Origin: Ctenosaura bakeri
Taxonomy: Eukaryota > Chordata > Lepidosauria > Squamata > Iguanidae
DNA: 64,000 nt
Assembly (NCBI GenBank): GCA_948474755.1
Contig: CAOLHI010001850.1
Location: forward strand, 62,001 to 126,000
Direction: 5' to 3'
Numbering within the stretch: the first letter of the stretch is position 1; the number at the start of each line of letters is the position of its first letter. The position numbers and the translations under genes are program-made. Under the pieces are notes generated by a model. The model saw nothing but the letters and a program-made list of their open reading frames with translations. It searched no databases and was not told the DNA's origin. Positions 11,766 to 21,351 of the stretch are shown here, piece by piece.

Positions 11766-11933
11766 GGCCATTTCCACACTAGACTATTATAGTGCTATGA
11801 TTCCACTTGAAACGTCCTATGCAATCTGGCCTCTGCAGTTTAGGGAGGGGCCTTTAGAATTGTCGGTCAGAAAGCTCTCTGGAATACCACAGGATGTTGA
11901 AAGTGGAATAATAGCACTATAATAGAAATGACC
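11766..11933. mobile_element. Palindromic MITE, family P, copy 4 (worn)
   Basis: GGCCATTTCCACACTAGAC at the left; the right end TATAATAGAAATGACC lacks about 10 bp of the usual terminal arm. Centre diverged (GTCGGTCAGAAAGCTC). Confidence 0.8.
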
Positions 11934-12209
11934 TCAATCTTGCCATCTTCAGTCATGACACACCAACCACAGCAGGGCCTTCGTGGTGACCCCCCCCCCA
12001 AAAAAAACCCATGGGACTCCCTTCCAAAGGAGGTGAGTCTTTCTTCCTCTTTTTTGTCCTTCTTTTGGCAAGCAAAGACTTTTCTCCTCAGGGAGGCCTT
12101 CAGCAAAGCATTGCTTGATCCCTGTCTTGCATTTTAAAAGAGGTGGACTGGACATTTGAAACATATTACCTCTTATTCATTACTTAACCAATTGAACCAA
12201 TTTTTCAAT

Positions 12210-12680
12210 AATGGTTTTAAATGACAAGAAAAGAGACTCCACCCAAATGTTAGGAAGATCTTCCTGATGGTAAGAGCAGTTCGACAGCGGGATATGCAGC
12301 TGCCTGGAGGTGTAGTTTCTTCAGAAGTTTTTGAGCAGGGGCTGGAGGGCCATCTGTCTGGAAAGCTTTTAATTCCTGCCTGGAAGAAAAGGGTTGGACT
12401 GGATGGCTCTTGGGGTCTCCTCCAACTCTAGGTTTCTAGGATTACTTCTTTGGAGGTTTTTAAATAGAAGCTGGATGGCCATCTGTGCTTTGTTGCTGTT
12501 CATATATTCGATGGGATGTTGGATGGAGCAAGCTTGTTTTCCGCTGCTCATTCAACTAGGATAAGGAGCAATGAAGTCATTGCTCCTTATCCTAGTTCAA
12601 GGAGCAGCGGAAAACAAGCTTGCTCCAGGGAAACATTGAGTCTCTTCCAACTCTAGGATTCTTTGAATCATTGATTCTGT
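12210..12680 (+). mobile_element. CR1 LINE, rearranged, with an internal inverted duplication
   Basis: The 3' part of CR1 (HLNLRKN region, then TCCAACTCTAGG) is followed by a second, scrambled piece. Within it 12525-12626 is a 50-bp inverted repeat. The copy ends near ATTGATTCTGTG. Confidence 0.75.
12525..12626. repeat. 50-bp inverted repeat with a 2-bp loop
   Basis: Arms 12525-12574 and 12577-12626 match with two mismatches. Both are the CR1 segment around GGAGCAAGCTTGTTTTCCGC. Confidence 0.92.
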
Positions 12681-12694
12681 GCCTGGCCATTGAG

Positions 12695-12810
12695 CACAGA
12701 GATGTACATTCAGTTACATATTTTATTCTCCATGCAGTTGTGCATTTGCTGCACATTCGGTTGCGCAAGCTTGATGTTCAATGCACAGTGCATTCTATGC
12801 ATAGTTTCCA
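12695..12810. repeat. TGCA-rich degenerate tract
   Basis: Words such as GTTGTGCATTTGCTGCACA and AATGCACAGTGCATTC. Same style as the tracts at 2.2, 35.4 and 58.4 kb. Confidence 0.4.
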
Positions 12811-13274
12811 CATGGAGAGATCTATGCCAACCAGCCCTGATACAGGATCTCAGCTTATGTACGAGCTGCTACATCTTTTGGTCTACGCTGAGCTCCTTTG
12901 CCTCTTGCAAGGTAAGACCAGAGCCTCCCACCCTCAACAGCAGGGCTCAGAGACCCGGGCCAAACTCACCCCGCATGGCTTGGAGAGCCCAGAGATAAAC
13001 ACAGCTGTGTCTCTGGCAGCGTGAGAACATCCAGCCCTCTTGCCTGTCTTCCAGGGAGGCTGTGTTCGGAGGCGGAGCAGGAAACGGCATAAAGAAGAGA
13101 TGGAGAGTGTCTGGGATGACAGTTGATGCGCTCCCAAATAAGAAAGCAGGACTCAAAACCACTCTGGTTCTAAAGTGAGGTTATGCAGAGGTGAAATTGC
13201 ATGACATCTCTCTAATGATGGAGGGGTTGGCACTATGCCTCTCCGCCCCCCCCCAAATTAATTTCTAAAAAAAA

Positions 13275-13352
13275 GAAATTAATTTTTGGGGCAGAGACGT
13301 ATAGTGTTTCACTTGTTGGGCTAGAAGTCCAGACACCAGGGTTCAATCTCAT
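13275..13352 (+). repeat. SINE-like head, left member of an inverted pair
   Basis: GTATAGTGTTTCACTTGTTG then ACACCAGGGTTCAATC. The reverse complement recurs at about 14000-14085, on the other side of a CR1 copy. Confidence 0.6.
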
Positions 13353-13363
13353 CTTTCAACCTC

Positions 13364-13877
13364 AGCTTTGGTTAGACCTCATCTGGAATCCTGTGTCCAG
13401 TTCTGGCACCTCATTTCAAGAAGGATAGCAACAAACTGGAGTGTGTCTAGAGGAGAGCGACCAAAATGGTGAAGGGTCTGGAACCCATGAAGCCCTCTGA
13501 GGAGCGGCTTAGGGAGCTGGGGATGTTTAGTCTGCAGAAGAGAAGGTTAAGAGGGGACATGATAGTCACCTTTAAATATTTGAAGGGATGTCACGTTGAG
13601 GAGGGGGTCGGCTTGTTTTCCGCTGCTCCAGAGACTAGGACAAGGAGCAATGGATTCAAGCTGCAGAAGAAGAGATTCCACCTAAAGCTCAAGAAGAATT
13701 CCTGATGGTCAGAGCAGTTTGGCAGTGGAATCTGCTGCCTTGGAGTGTGGTGGAGTCTCCCTCTTTGGAAGTTTTTAAGCAGGGGCTGGGAGTGCTTTGA
13801 TATGGGTGCCTGCATGGCAGAAGGGGGTTGGACTGGATGGCCCCTGGGGTGCCTTCCAACTCTGTGATTCTATGACT
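13364..13877 (+). mobile_element. CR1 LINE, 5'-truncated
   Basis: From CTTTGGTTAGACCTCATCTG to GTGATTCTATGAC; encodes [14 protein letters not shown] and [12 protein letters not shown]. Confidence 0.9.
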
Positions 13878-13959
13878 CTTAGGCACTTGCCTCATCCTTC
13901 CTCAATGGAGAGAAAAAGATCTTGTGCAAAATCCACCCTCAGCCTATGTATCTCAAAGG

Positions 13960-14085
13960 CAATAGATCCTGAGCATCACCCAGTGGGCTTCCATTGGCTG
14001 AGCCAGGATTTGAACCCTGGTCTCTGAACTGCTAGTCCAACAAGTGAAACACTGTACCTCTCTGCAGCCCCCCACCATTAATTTC
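13960..14085 (-). repeat. SINE, right member of an inverted pair
   Basis: CATCACCCAGTGGGCTTCC, GATTTGAACCCTGGTCTC, then CAACAAGTGAAACACTGTAC. It matches the head at 13275-13352 in reverse orientation. Confidence 0.65.
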
Positions 14086-14195
14086 TTTTTTTTTTTAAAG
14101 AAAAAACACAAGATTTTCTTGGCAAGATTTATTCAGAAGAGGTAGAACTAATTCTGAATGTCACCTCCACCTATCACATTAACTAATACAACGTT

Positions 14196-14296
14196 ATGGT
14201 GTTGCAGTGTGGTGTAAAGATCTGAGCGTTGGACTCCAACTCTGGGAGGCCAGGGTTCGATTCCCTGCTCAGCCATTGAAACCTACAAGGGGGGCC
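14196..14296 (+). repeat. SINE family A, 5' part
   Basis: GTGTGGTGTAAAGATCTGAGC, then a B box in CCAGGGTTCGATTCCCTGC, then CTCAGCCATTGAAACC. Confidence 0.75.
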
Positions 14297-14302
14297 TTAG
14301 GC

Positions 14303-14642
14303 ATAGAATCATAGAATCATAGAAATGTAGAGTGGGAAGAGACCCCAGGGGTCATCCAGTCCAACCCCCTGCCATGCAGGAACACACATCAAAGCACTCC
14401 CGACAGATGGCCATCCAGCCTCTGCTTAAAAACCTCCGAGCAAGGAGACTCCACTACACTCTGAGGCAGCAGATTCCACTGCTGGACAGCCCTGACTGTC
14501 AGGAAGTTCTTCCTGAGGTTCAGGTGGAATCTCTTTTCCTGCAGTTTGAATCCATTGCTCTATGTCCTAGCCTCTGGAGCAGCAGGAATCAAGCTTGCTC
14601 CATCTTCCACATGGCATTCTTTCAAATATTTAAACTTGGCTA
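14303..14642 (-). mobile_element. CR1 LINE, 5'-truncated
   Basis: ATAGAATCATAGAATCATAG through AAATATTTAAACTTGGCTAT. Confidence 0.9.
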
Positions 14643-14757
14643 TCATAGAATCCTAGAGTTGGAAGAGACCCCAGGGGCCATCCAGTCCAACCCCCTGCCA
14701 TGCAGGAACACACATCAAAGCATTCCCAACAGATGGCCATCCAGCCTCTGCTTAAAC
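14643..14757 (-). mobile_element. CR1 LINE, very short 3' end
   Basis: CATAGAATCCTAGAGTTGG to CCAGCCTCTGCTTAAA. It abuts the preceding copy in the same orientation. Confidence 0.88.
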
Positions 14758-14767
14758 CATACTCTTA

Positions 14768-14862
14768 AGTCATACTCTCTCAGACTCAGGAAACCCCAGG
14801 ATAGGTTTGCTTAGGGTCACTGCAAGCTGGAAACTACCGGAAGGCACACAGAAAGAACAAGT
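14768..14862 (+). repeat. SINE family A, 3' fragment
   Basis: CATACTCTCTCAGACTCAGG, GGATAGGTTTGCTTAGGG, GGAAGGCACACAG. Confidence 0.55.
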
Positions 14863-14884
14863 ATGCTCATAAGTTGGAGACAGA

Positions 14885-15076
14885 GAGCCGGTGTGATGTA
14901 CAGGTTCGAACACTGGGCTGCAGCCCTGGAGATCGAGGTTTGATTCCCCTTTGTTTGCCCATGGAAACCCAGTGGGTGTATCACACTCTCTCAGCCCCAG
15001 AAAACCCAATGATGGATTCACCTTGGGGTCATCATAAGTCAGAAAAGACTTGAAGGCACACAAGAACAAGAAAAAA
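14885..15076 (+). repeat. SINE family A
   Basis: GAGCCGGTGTGATGTACAGG, GATCGAGGTTTGATTCCCC, CATGGAAACCCAGTGGGTG, GACTTGAAGGCACACAAG. Confidence 0.75.
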
Positions 15077-15092
15077 CACATATAAGAAAGAT

Positions 15093-15325
15093 CTCTGCTA
15101 TATTTTATTTATTTATTTATTTATTTGTATCCCGCCTCTCCATATGGATCGAGGTGGCAAACAACTTACAAATAGCATGTATTTCTATACATTTCTATAC
15201 ATGCCCCCAACAAGCTGGGTACTCATTTTACCGACCTGCGGAAGGATGGAAGGCTGAGTCAACCTTGGAGCCGGGCAGGATCGAACTCACAACCTTGTGG
15301 CTTGCAGTACTGGCATTTAACCACT
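15093..15325 (-). repeat. tRNA-derived SINE (family B, Sauria-like), tail type 2
   Basis: Reverse copy: TTTATTTATTTGTATCCCGC, CTCCATATGGATCGAGG, CCCCCAACAAGCTGGGTAC, then the B box region GGATCGAACTCACAACC. Confidence 0.8.
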
Positions 15326-15350
15326 AATAAGAGCACAGAAGAGTCCCTCT

Positions 15351-15373
15351 CATCATCATCATCATCATCATCA
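15351..15373. repeat. (CAT)n microsatellite
   Basis: About eight CAT units. Confidence 0.95.
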
Positions 15374-15558
15374 TACTCCAGCTGTATTTTTTCCTCTGAG
15401 TTTTGTTGGTGGTTCTGAAAATAACAGCAAGAATCGTAATAATCGTCATCACCACATTAAATACACGGATTTCAGCTTTACTTCTCCTTTGGCACGATGG
15501 TGACGATAAGGACTATTTTTGCACTAGCCTGTTATAGCGCTATGATTCCACTTGCAAC

Positions 15559-15771
15559 ATAGAATCATAGAATCATAGAATCATAGAAATGTAGAGTTGG
15601 AAGAGACCCCAGGGGCCATCCAGTCCAACCCCCTGCCATGCAGGAACACCCCCAAAGCACTCCCTTTGACAGATGGCCATCCAGCCTCTGCTTAAAAGCC
15701 TCCAAGGAAGAAGACTCCACTACACTCCGAGGCAGCAGATTCCACTGCCGGACAGCCCAGTCAGGAAGTTA
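15559..15771 (-). mobile_element. CR1 LINE inside MITE, copy 1
   Basis: ATAGAATCATAGAATCATAG to CAGTCAGGAAGTT. Confidence 0.9.
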
Positions 15772-16116
15772 TAGAATCATAGAAATGTAGAGTTGGAAGA
15801 GACCCCAGGGGTCATCCAGTCCAACCCCCTGCCATGCGGGAACACCCTCAAAGCACTCCCTTTGACAGATGGCCACCCAGCCTCTGCTTAAAAACCTCCA
15901 AAGAAGGAGGAGGCTCCACCACACTCCATGGAGGCAGCAGCACATTCCACTGCCGGACAGCCCTGACCATCGGGAAGTTCCTCCTGAGGTTCAGGTGGAA
16001 TCTCCTTTCCTGCAGCTTGAGTCCATTGCTCCTTGTCCTGGTCTCTGGAGCAGCAGAAAACAAGCCCTCTCCCTCCTCTACCTGGCATCCCTTCCAATAT
16101 TTAAACATGGCTATCA
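15772..16116 (-). mobile_element. CR1 LINE inside MITE, copy 2
   Basis: ATAGAATCATAGAAATGTAG to ATTTAAACATGGCTATCA; directly joined to copy 1. Confidence 0.9.
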
Positions 16117-16265
16117 TCCTATGGAATCCTGGGGTTTGCCCTTTAGGGAGTGGCCTTTAGAAGTCTCAGCCGGAGGGCTCTTTGGCCTCAGTAAAAGTGC
16201 AAACCCCAGGATTCCATAGAATGTTGAAAGTGGAATCATAGCGCTACAACAGGGTAGCGCAGACA

Positions 16266-16690
16266 CGGCCTTCGCGCTCACCCGAAACGCGGGCTCCGGG
16301 CGCGTTGCCAAAGGCGGCCACCAGGGGGGCGCGCGCGCCGCTCCCCGTCCCGGGACTTTTCCCAGAAACTTTTCCAAGCCTTCCTTGCAGCGCGGGGACT
16401 TTTCTGCAGAACCACAACGAGCCAGTCGGTTCCGTTGCATCGCGTCTCCCTGCCTCTTCCTTCCCGGGACACTGATTGCCGAGGGCTTGCTCGACCTCCC
16501 GCTGCTCCGCTCCGCCTGGCCAGCGCTGGGCGAGAGAGTTTGGAGCAGCACAAGAGGGGCATTGCTGGCGTGGGAACTTGGTGGACCTCCTCGAGAGGAG
16601 GGAGTCCTCCTGCCAGAGCCTCTCCCGGGGACGATGCAAGAGGCGGTGGGGTGCTCTGCCTAGCCGGTGTTTCCCCTCCTTCTGCCTCGG
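16266..16690 (+). promoter_or_regulatory. CpG-rich promoter candidate for SCARA5
   Basis: This stretch is dense in CG dinucleotides (for example GGGCGCGTTGCC and GGGGGGCGCGCGCGCCGC near 16300-16340). It is unique in the window and not part of the CpG-rich transposon family, whose diagnostic blocks and ends are absent. I see no clear TATA box. It starts exactly where the transposon-rich upstream DNA stops: the right end of a palindromic element lies at about 16271. Confidence 0.5.
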
Positions 16691-16827
16691 GTGAAATTCA
16701 ATGGCAAGGAAAAGAAGCCCCAAACTTTGATTTTTTTTTTTTTCCTTTGCACCACGCACGATGCTGTGCAACCAGGTCTAAAGAGAATTGGGACAGCCAG
16801 GCATCTCCATCCCCAAGCTGCCTTCAG
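16385..16827 (+). other. SCARA5: Predicted SCARA5 exon 1 (5' UTR); start uncertain
   Basis: A strong splice donor, CCTTCAG|GTGAGTC, sits at 16827/16828, at the downstream edge of the only CpG-rich segment in the window that is not inside a repeat copy. It lies upstream of the first coding exon on the same strand. The first coding exon has only 8 bp of leader before its ATG, so a separate upstream leader exon is required. The 5' limit given is arbitrary within the CpG-rich segment. A T-rich run (about 16730-16743) lies inside the predicted exon. Several open frames cross the region but none resembles a known protein. Inference; RNA data would fix the boundaries. Confidence 0.5.
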
Positions 16828-17202
16828 GTGAGTCACTCCTTCCACCTCCTCATTCCAAAGACTGTGAGGTCTATGGGCAGGGAAGATCCTTTGGACATTT
16901 GAGCAGAGCCTAGGGTTGGGTTTTTTGGAATTAAAAGGCCCAGAAGTTTGGAGTGCAACTCCCATGCTGGAGGTGGGGTGGCCACGATTGTAGGACTTGT
17001 CCTTGAAAAGGTTGCCAGCCTTGTGTATCTGCCAGCAACTTTCTTTCCCTTGGCCTCAGCTTTCCTGTCTGTGAAATGGGTCTAAGGGAGCTACCCTACC
17101 TAACCTCAGAACTGCAGGCTGATCTGAAATGAGGAAGGGGGCTTGGGAAAGCCCCTTCTCCCAAGATCCTTCTCCATCTGCATCACCATCTTAAAGGAGG
17201 AT

Positions 17203-17335
17203 GGGGTGTAGTGGTTAGAGTATTGGGACTTGAGAGATCTGGGTTCCAATCCCTCACTGAGCCATGATACTCACCGGGTGACCTTGCAGAAGTTACTTTC
17301 TAAAGCTTTCTCTCTCAAAGATGGAAGGATTTGAC
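17203..17335 (+). repeat. SINE family A, diverged
   Basis: GGGTGTAGTGGTTAGAGTAT and GAGATCTGGGTTCCAATCCC, then GGTGACCTTGCAGAAG. Confidence 0.5.
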
Positions 17336-17595
17336 ACTATCCACTGTGGAAGAATGGTTGCTGAAACTGAAATATTTAGCAGAAATGGGCAAATTTTTGG
17401 GTCTGGTTAGAGAAGGGTCATTAGTGATATTTCTTAAAGACTGGAAGCCCCTTTAGAAAAGGTTTTGTGGGTGGTGGAGGTGGGAAAAGACCAGAAAATG
17501 GCCTGGTAACTTTTGGTTTGGGGATTAGCAAGAGTAGGCTACTGAAAGAAAGGAATTTGTTGGAATTTAGGAAGAGAGGTATGAATATGCGCATA

Positions 17596-17632
17596 TATAT
17601 GTATATATATATATGATGAATATGCATATATA
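17596..17632. repeat. (AT)n-rich microsatellite
   Basis: ATATATATGTATATATATAT followed by ATGATGAATATGCATATA. Confidence 0.9.
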
Positions 17633-17975
17633 ATAGCCGAAAGGAAGTGCAGAAGTTACTTTTTGTCCTTCTTTCCTTTTTTCCTTCTTTTTTTCCCTTT
17701 TCACCCTTTCTTTCTAATTCTGTAACTCTTTGTAACTTTAAATTTTTTTTAAAAAAATTATTCTTAATAAACATTATTTTTAATGAATCTCCTCTTGCTC
17801 TCTCTCTTGTTCTCTCTGGCTCTCTGCCTGACCAACCTTGACAGGGTTGTTGTACAGATACAGCAGCCAGGAAGGGAAAAGACACATCACTGGAGGAAAA
17901 TCAGGATAGAAGCAGGCACAGGAAAAAAAAAATGATTCTCTTGGTAGCTGGACTTCACAGAACATCCTAAAAAAT

Positions 17976-18035
17976 GTTAAAGTTGGAAGGGGTCACAAGG
18001 GGTCAACTAGCCAAGCCCCTGTCCATTAGAGGGCT
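17976..18035 (-). repeat. Possible old CR1 3' remnant
   Basis: AAGTTGGAAGGGGTCACAAG followed by CCAAGCCCCTGTCC resembles the CR1 tail region but is diverged. Confidence 0.4.
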
Positions 18036-18402
18036 TGTGATTTAGCAGTGAGAGAGCTCATTTTTCAGGGACAGGCATGGACCTCTTGGAAATGCACAGC
18101 TGATGCTACAAAAGTCAGTTCCTATCAAGCAGGCTGGTAGTGAAGCCGGTCTTGAAAGCTTCACTTGGGAGGGAGAGGAAGGAGATGGTGGAGACAAGGT
18201 GGGTGGGATTAAATTTGGAAGGGCATCTAGATGGGGTTCTTGGTAATGCAGAGCCTCTGCGTCACAATCCGCTGCTCCTTCCCCTGGAATCAGTTCTTGA
18301 TATCTCTAGTTAGATAGTCCATTTCTCCCAGGAGAATTGGAAAAGACCTCAACACATGGAAGGAGATGACTTTGGGGTCCCATTCCCAGGACATAATTTA
18401 TG

Positions 18403-18757
18403 ATAGAGTTGTAGAATCCTAGAGCTGGAGGAGACTCCAAGGGCCATCCGGTCCAATGCAGGAAGATATAATCAAAGCATTCCCAGCCCCCAAAGAATAA
18501 GACTCTCAAGACCTCCAGAGAAGGAGACTCCACCGCACTCCCAGGCAGCAGCGTATTCCACTGTCAAACTGCTCCTACCATCAGGAAGTTCTTCCTAATG
18601 TTTAGGTGGAATCTCTTTTCCTGGAGTTTGGAGCCATTGCCCCAAGTCCTAGTTTCTGGAGCAGCAGAAAACAGGCTTGCTCCATCCTCCGTCCCTTAAA
18701 CCTGGCTATCGTCTCCCCTCTTAACCTTTTCTTCTCCAGGCTAAACTTCTCCAGTTC
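18403..18757 (-). mobile_element. CR1 LINE, 5'-truncated
   Basis: GTAGAATCCTAGAGCTGGAG to GCTAAACTTCTCCAGTTCCC. Confidence 0.85.
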
Positions 18758-19236
18758 CCTAGAATCATAGAATCTGGAGTTGGAAGAGACCCCAAGGACC
18801 ATCCAGTCCACCCCTCTTCTGCCATGTAGGAACACACATCAAATCATTCCCTTTGAGAGATGGCCATCCAGCCTCTGCTTAAAAACCTCCAAAGAAGGAG
18901 GAGCTCCACCACACTCCACAGAGGCAGAAGCAGATTCCACTGCTGGACAGCTCTGACCGTCAGGAAGTTCTTCCTGAAGTTCGCTGGAATCTCCTTTCCA
19001 TTGCTCCTTGTCCTGGTCTCAGGAGCAGCAGAAAACAAGTCCGCTCCCTCCTCTATGGCATCCCTTCAAATATTTAAACATGGCTCTCATGTCCCCTCTT
19101 AACCTTCTCTTCTGCAGACTAAACATCCCCAGCTCGCTAAGCTACTCCTCCTAGAGCTTCACATTTTCCAGGCCTTCTGCCATTTTGGCCACACTCTCCT
19201 GTGGACATCTTCCAGCTAGTCAGTATCTCTCTTGAC

Positions 19237-19240
<4 letters not shown>

Positions 19241-19290
<50 letters not shown>

Positions 19291-19294
19291 TATT
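19241..19294. repeat. (ATT)n microsatellite
   Basis: About 17 ATT units at the tail of a reverse SINE. The poly-Asn and poly-Leu frames here come from this. Confidence 0.95.
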
Positions 19295-19417
19295 TGTATC
19301 CCGCCTCTCCATATGGATCGAGGCGGTGAACAACTTACAAATAGCATGTATTTCGAAACATTTCTATACATACCCCCAACAAGCTGGGTACTCATTTTAC
19401 CGACCTGCGAAAGGATG
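19295..19417 (-). repeat. SINE family B (tail type 2), 5'-truncated, inside CR1
   Basis: TTTGTATCCCGCCTCTCC to ACCGACCTGCGAAAGGATGG. The tRNA-like head is missing. Confidence 0.8.
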
Positions 19418-19548
19418 GACTTGTGGTGTCCAGAAATGGACACAGGATTCCAGGTGGGGTCTGACCAAAGCAGAATAGGGTGGTACTATCACTTCCTTGC
19501 TCTACACACTATACTCCTATTGATGCAACCTAGAATCCCATTGGTATT

Positions 19549-19660
19549 TAAAGTGCTATGATTTCACTTTAACTGCCACAGCTGCATCTTAGGGAATCCT
19601 GAGATTGGGGCACAAGAAGAAGTATTTAGAATTCTCAGCCGGAGACTCTAGTGCCACGTC
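19549..19660. repeat. Old remnant related to family P
   Basis: AAAGTGCTATGATTTCACTTT then AGGGAATCCTGAGATTGGGG. It shares the gene-order of blocks with family P but has AACTGCCACAGCTGCATC in the middle, a form I know from common reptile palindromic repeats. Confidence 0.45.
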
Positions 19661-20140
19661 CTGGATAACTTGCACTCACAAACTTCACTCAGAGTTAGAA
19701 CAGAAGCATTTATGTGGAGCAAAGCAAGCAGTACAGCAACCTTCCTTAGAAGTTGCTGAGATTAAAGAGTATTGGGTGATTACAGATTTTATACCTTGTC
19801 ATACAAATTTAGGCACACATAGGTAGTAATTGGTGAAAGTCATAAGTGTCACATCATCCCACTGGTTTAGACATTTTCCCCAGACCCTCCATTGTTTACA
19901 TATCCTTTATCTTTGAAGCAGGACCAAGTTCCTATCTTCTCATCTTTAGCACTGCTAGTTCCCATAACACCTTCCGGATACTGTTGTATTCGTCCTCGGC
20001 CTTGGATACTTGTAGCAACAAACAATAAAGCAATTAACCATTTGGTGTCCTGGGATCCTTTAGTGAGTTTCAGCTGGATAGATTGTTGCCCCCCAAAGTC
20101 ATTGGTTATCGATATTTGAGAGTGATTTACCAGGCTATAG
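19650..20140. repeat. Unclassified dispersed repeat, copy 1 (LTR-like)
   Basis: ACAAACTTCACTCAGAGTTAG, TTGCTGAGATTAAAGAGTAT and GATTTTATACC recur, diverged, at 32490-33100. A TATA-like and an AATAAA-like word are present. Ends cannot be fixed. Confidence 0.5.
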
Positions 20141-20268
20141 CAATATCAAAGTTAGCGGATCTGTTCTGCTACATATATTAATAAATATCCAGCAAATACT
20201 TAGACAGGAGCAGCCACATAGCTTGGAGTGCGGGTAGCGGGGGGGGGATGGGGGGCGGAGGGGCAGGG

Positions 20269-20391
20269 GCATGGCCGTGTCACACGGGGCGTGGCCATGT
20301 CGCACAGGGGGCATGGCCGTGTTGCACGGGGGGTGGCCATGTTGCATGGGGGCTTGGCCACGTTGCATGGGGGCGTGGCCACATCACACAA
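20269..20391. repeat. Minisatellite, about 21-bp unit, six copies
   Basis: Unit close to CATGGCCGTGTTGCACGGGG, with alternating C/T and G/A changes. It produces several G/H-rich false frames. Confidence 0.9.
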
Positions 20392-20535
20392 GGCACCCCC
20401 AAAAAATTGCTACCCGGGACAAACCGCCCTCATTGTCCCCCTGTCCATATGCCAGTGGACAGGAGCCATGCATCCTGACATCTAGTGCCTCAGGAAACTA
20501 CTAATCCCAAGATGCCATGGGATGCACCCAGGACA

Positions 20536-20760
20536 CATCATAGACCGCAAGGACCATCTAGTCCAACCCCCACCAAGCAGGAAGACACAACCACAGCACT
20601 GATGAAAAATGCCTGTCCAACCTCTGTTTAAAGACCTCCAAAGAAGGAGAATCTCCCCACAAAATCATCCACCTTTCAAACAGCTCTTAAAGTAAAAAAA
20701 GGTTTTTTTTTCACCTCTAATCTGCCTAATTGTTTTCCTTCCACTTCAAGCGGAATCCCA
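20536..20760 (-). mobile_element. Old CR1 3' end
   Basis: GGACCATCTAGTCCAACCCC, AACCTCTGTTTAAAGACCTC, then CTTCCACTTCAAGCGGAATC. More diverged than other copies. Confidence 0.7.
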
Positions 20761-21149
20761 GTGCTATATTTGTCAGGTGTGAATAGGCCCTGGGTGAGAT
20801 GGCCTCATGGATTTTAGGAGCATAGGAAGCAGCCCTCAACGCTGATTGCACCTCCGGGTCCGAAGTCATGTAAGGTTTTGTTAATGTTGTGTTGGAAGGG
20901 ATGCTCCTGGAACTATCCGGATTAAATGAGCGATGAGTTACCACTCAAGAAGCATCTCAGAACTGTTCCAGAGGCCTCATTGAAAACATCTGCTCAGCCC
21001 AGAAAAGTAGGAAATGTGCCTTAGACTGCGCCGGGCTGTGCGTCCATCCAGGTCTGTGTTGTCAGCTCTGATGGGCAGCCGGAGCAATCTCCAAGGCTTC
21101 GGGCAGCATTCCGCCCGGAGACATCAGGCAGTTCTACCCCTTGGACCTT

Positions 21150-21351
21150 GGCCATTTCTGCACCACCCTGTTCTAGTGCTATTATTCCACTTTCAACATC
21201 CTGTGGAATTCCGGGGCTTGGAGTTTCCTGAGGCTAAAGAGCTCTCCGGCTGAGAGATCTATACATCCCTCCTTAAACTGTGAACCCCAGGATTCCATAG
21301 GAGGTTGAAAGTGGAATCAGAGTGCTAGAACAGTCTAGTGCGGAAATGGCC
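21150..21351. mobile_element. Palindromic MITE, family P, copy 6
   Basis: GGCCATTTCTGCACCACCC at left and GTCTAGTGCGGAAATGGCC at right. The centre has the longer spacer GGCTAAAGAGCTCTCCGGCT. Flanks CTT and CTC may be a worn duplication. Confidence 0.88.

Larger units (their letters stand above)
15510..16271. mobile_element. Palindromic MITE, family P, copy 5, split by two CR1 copies
   Basis: Left piece 15510-15558 (TTTTTGCACTAGCCTGTTAT to CCACTTGCAAC). Right piece 16117-16271 (TCCTATGGAATCCTGGGG to CGCAGACACGGCC). The break falls within the family block CAACATCCTATGG. The right end touches the CpG-rich promoter candidate. Confidence 0.85.
18758..19547 (-). mobile_element. CR1 LINE, split by a SINE
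   Basis: 3' tail AGAATCATAGAATCTGGAG at 18760. The body runs to CTCTCTTGACTTT (about 19240) and resumes at ACTTGTGGTGTCCAGAAATG (about 19418), up to CTATTGATGCAACC. The rejoined order matches intact copies such as the one at 23.5 kb. Confidence 0.85.

Noticed and set aside
16114..16771. Several 90-175 codon frames across the SCARA5 promoter candidate
   Set aside because: They overlap one another on both strands in CpG-rich DNA and start in or cross the MITE end. No protein family is recognisable.
19216..19443. Poly-Asn and poly-Leu frames
   Set aside because: Translation of the (ATT)n microsatellite.
20200..20504. Frames rich in CHTGGMAV-like and PCNMATP-like repeats
   Set aside because: Translation of the minisatellite in different frames.
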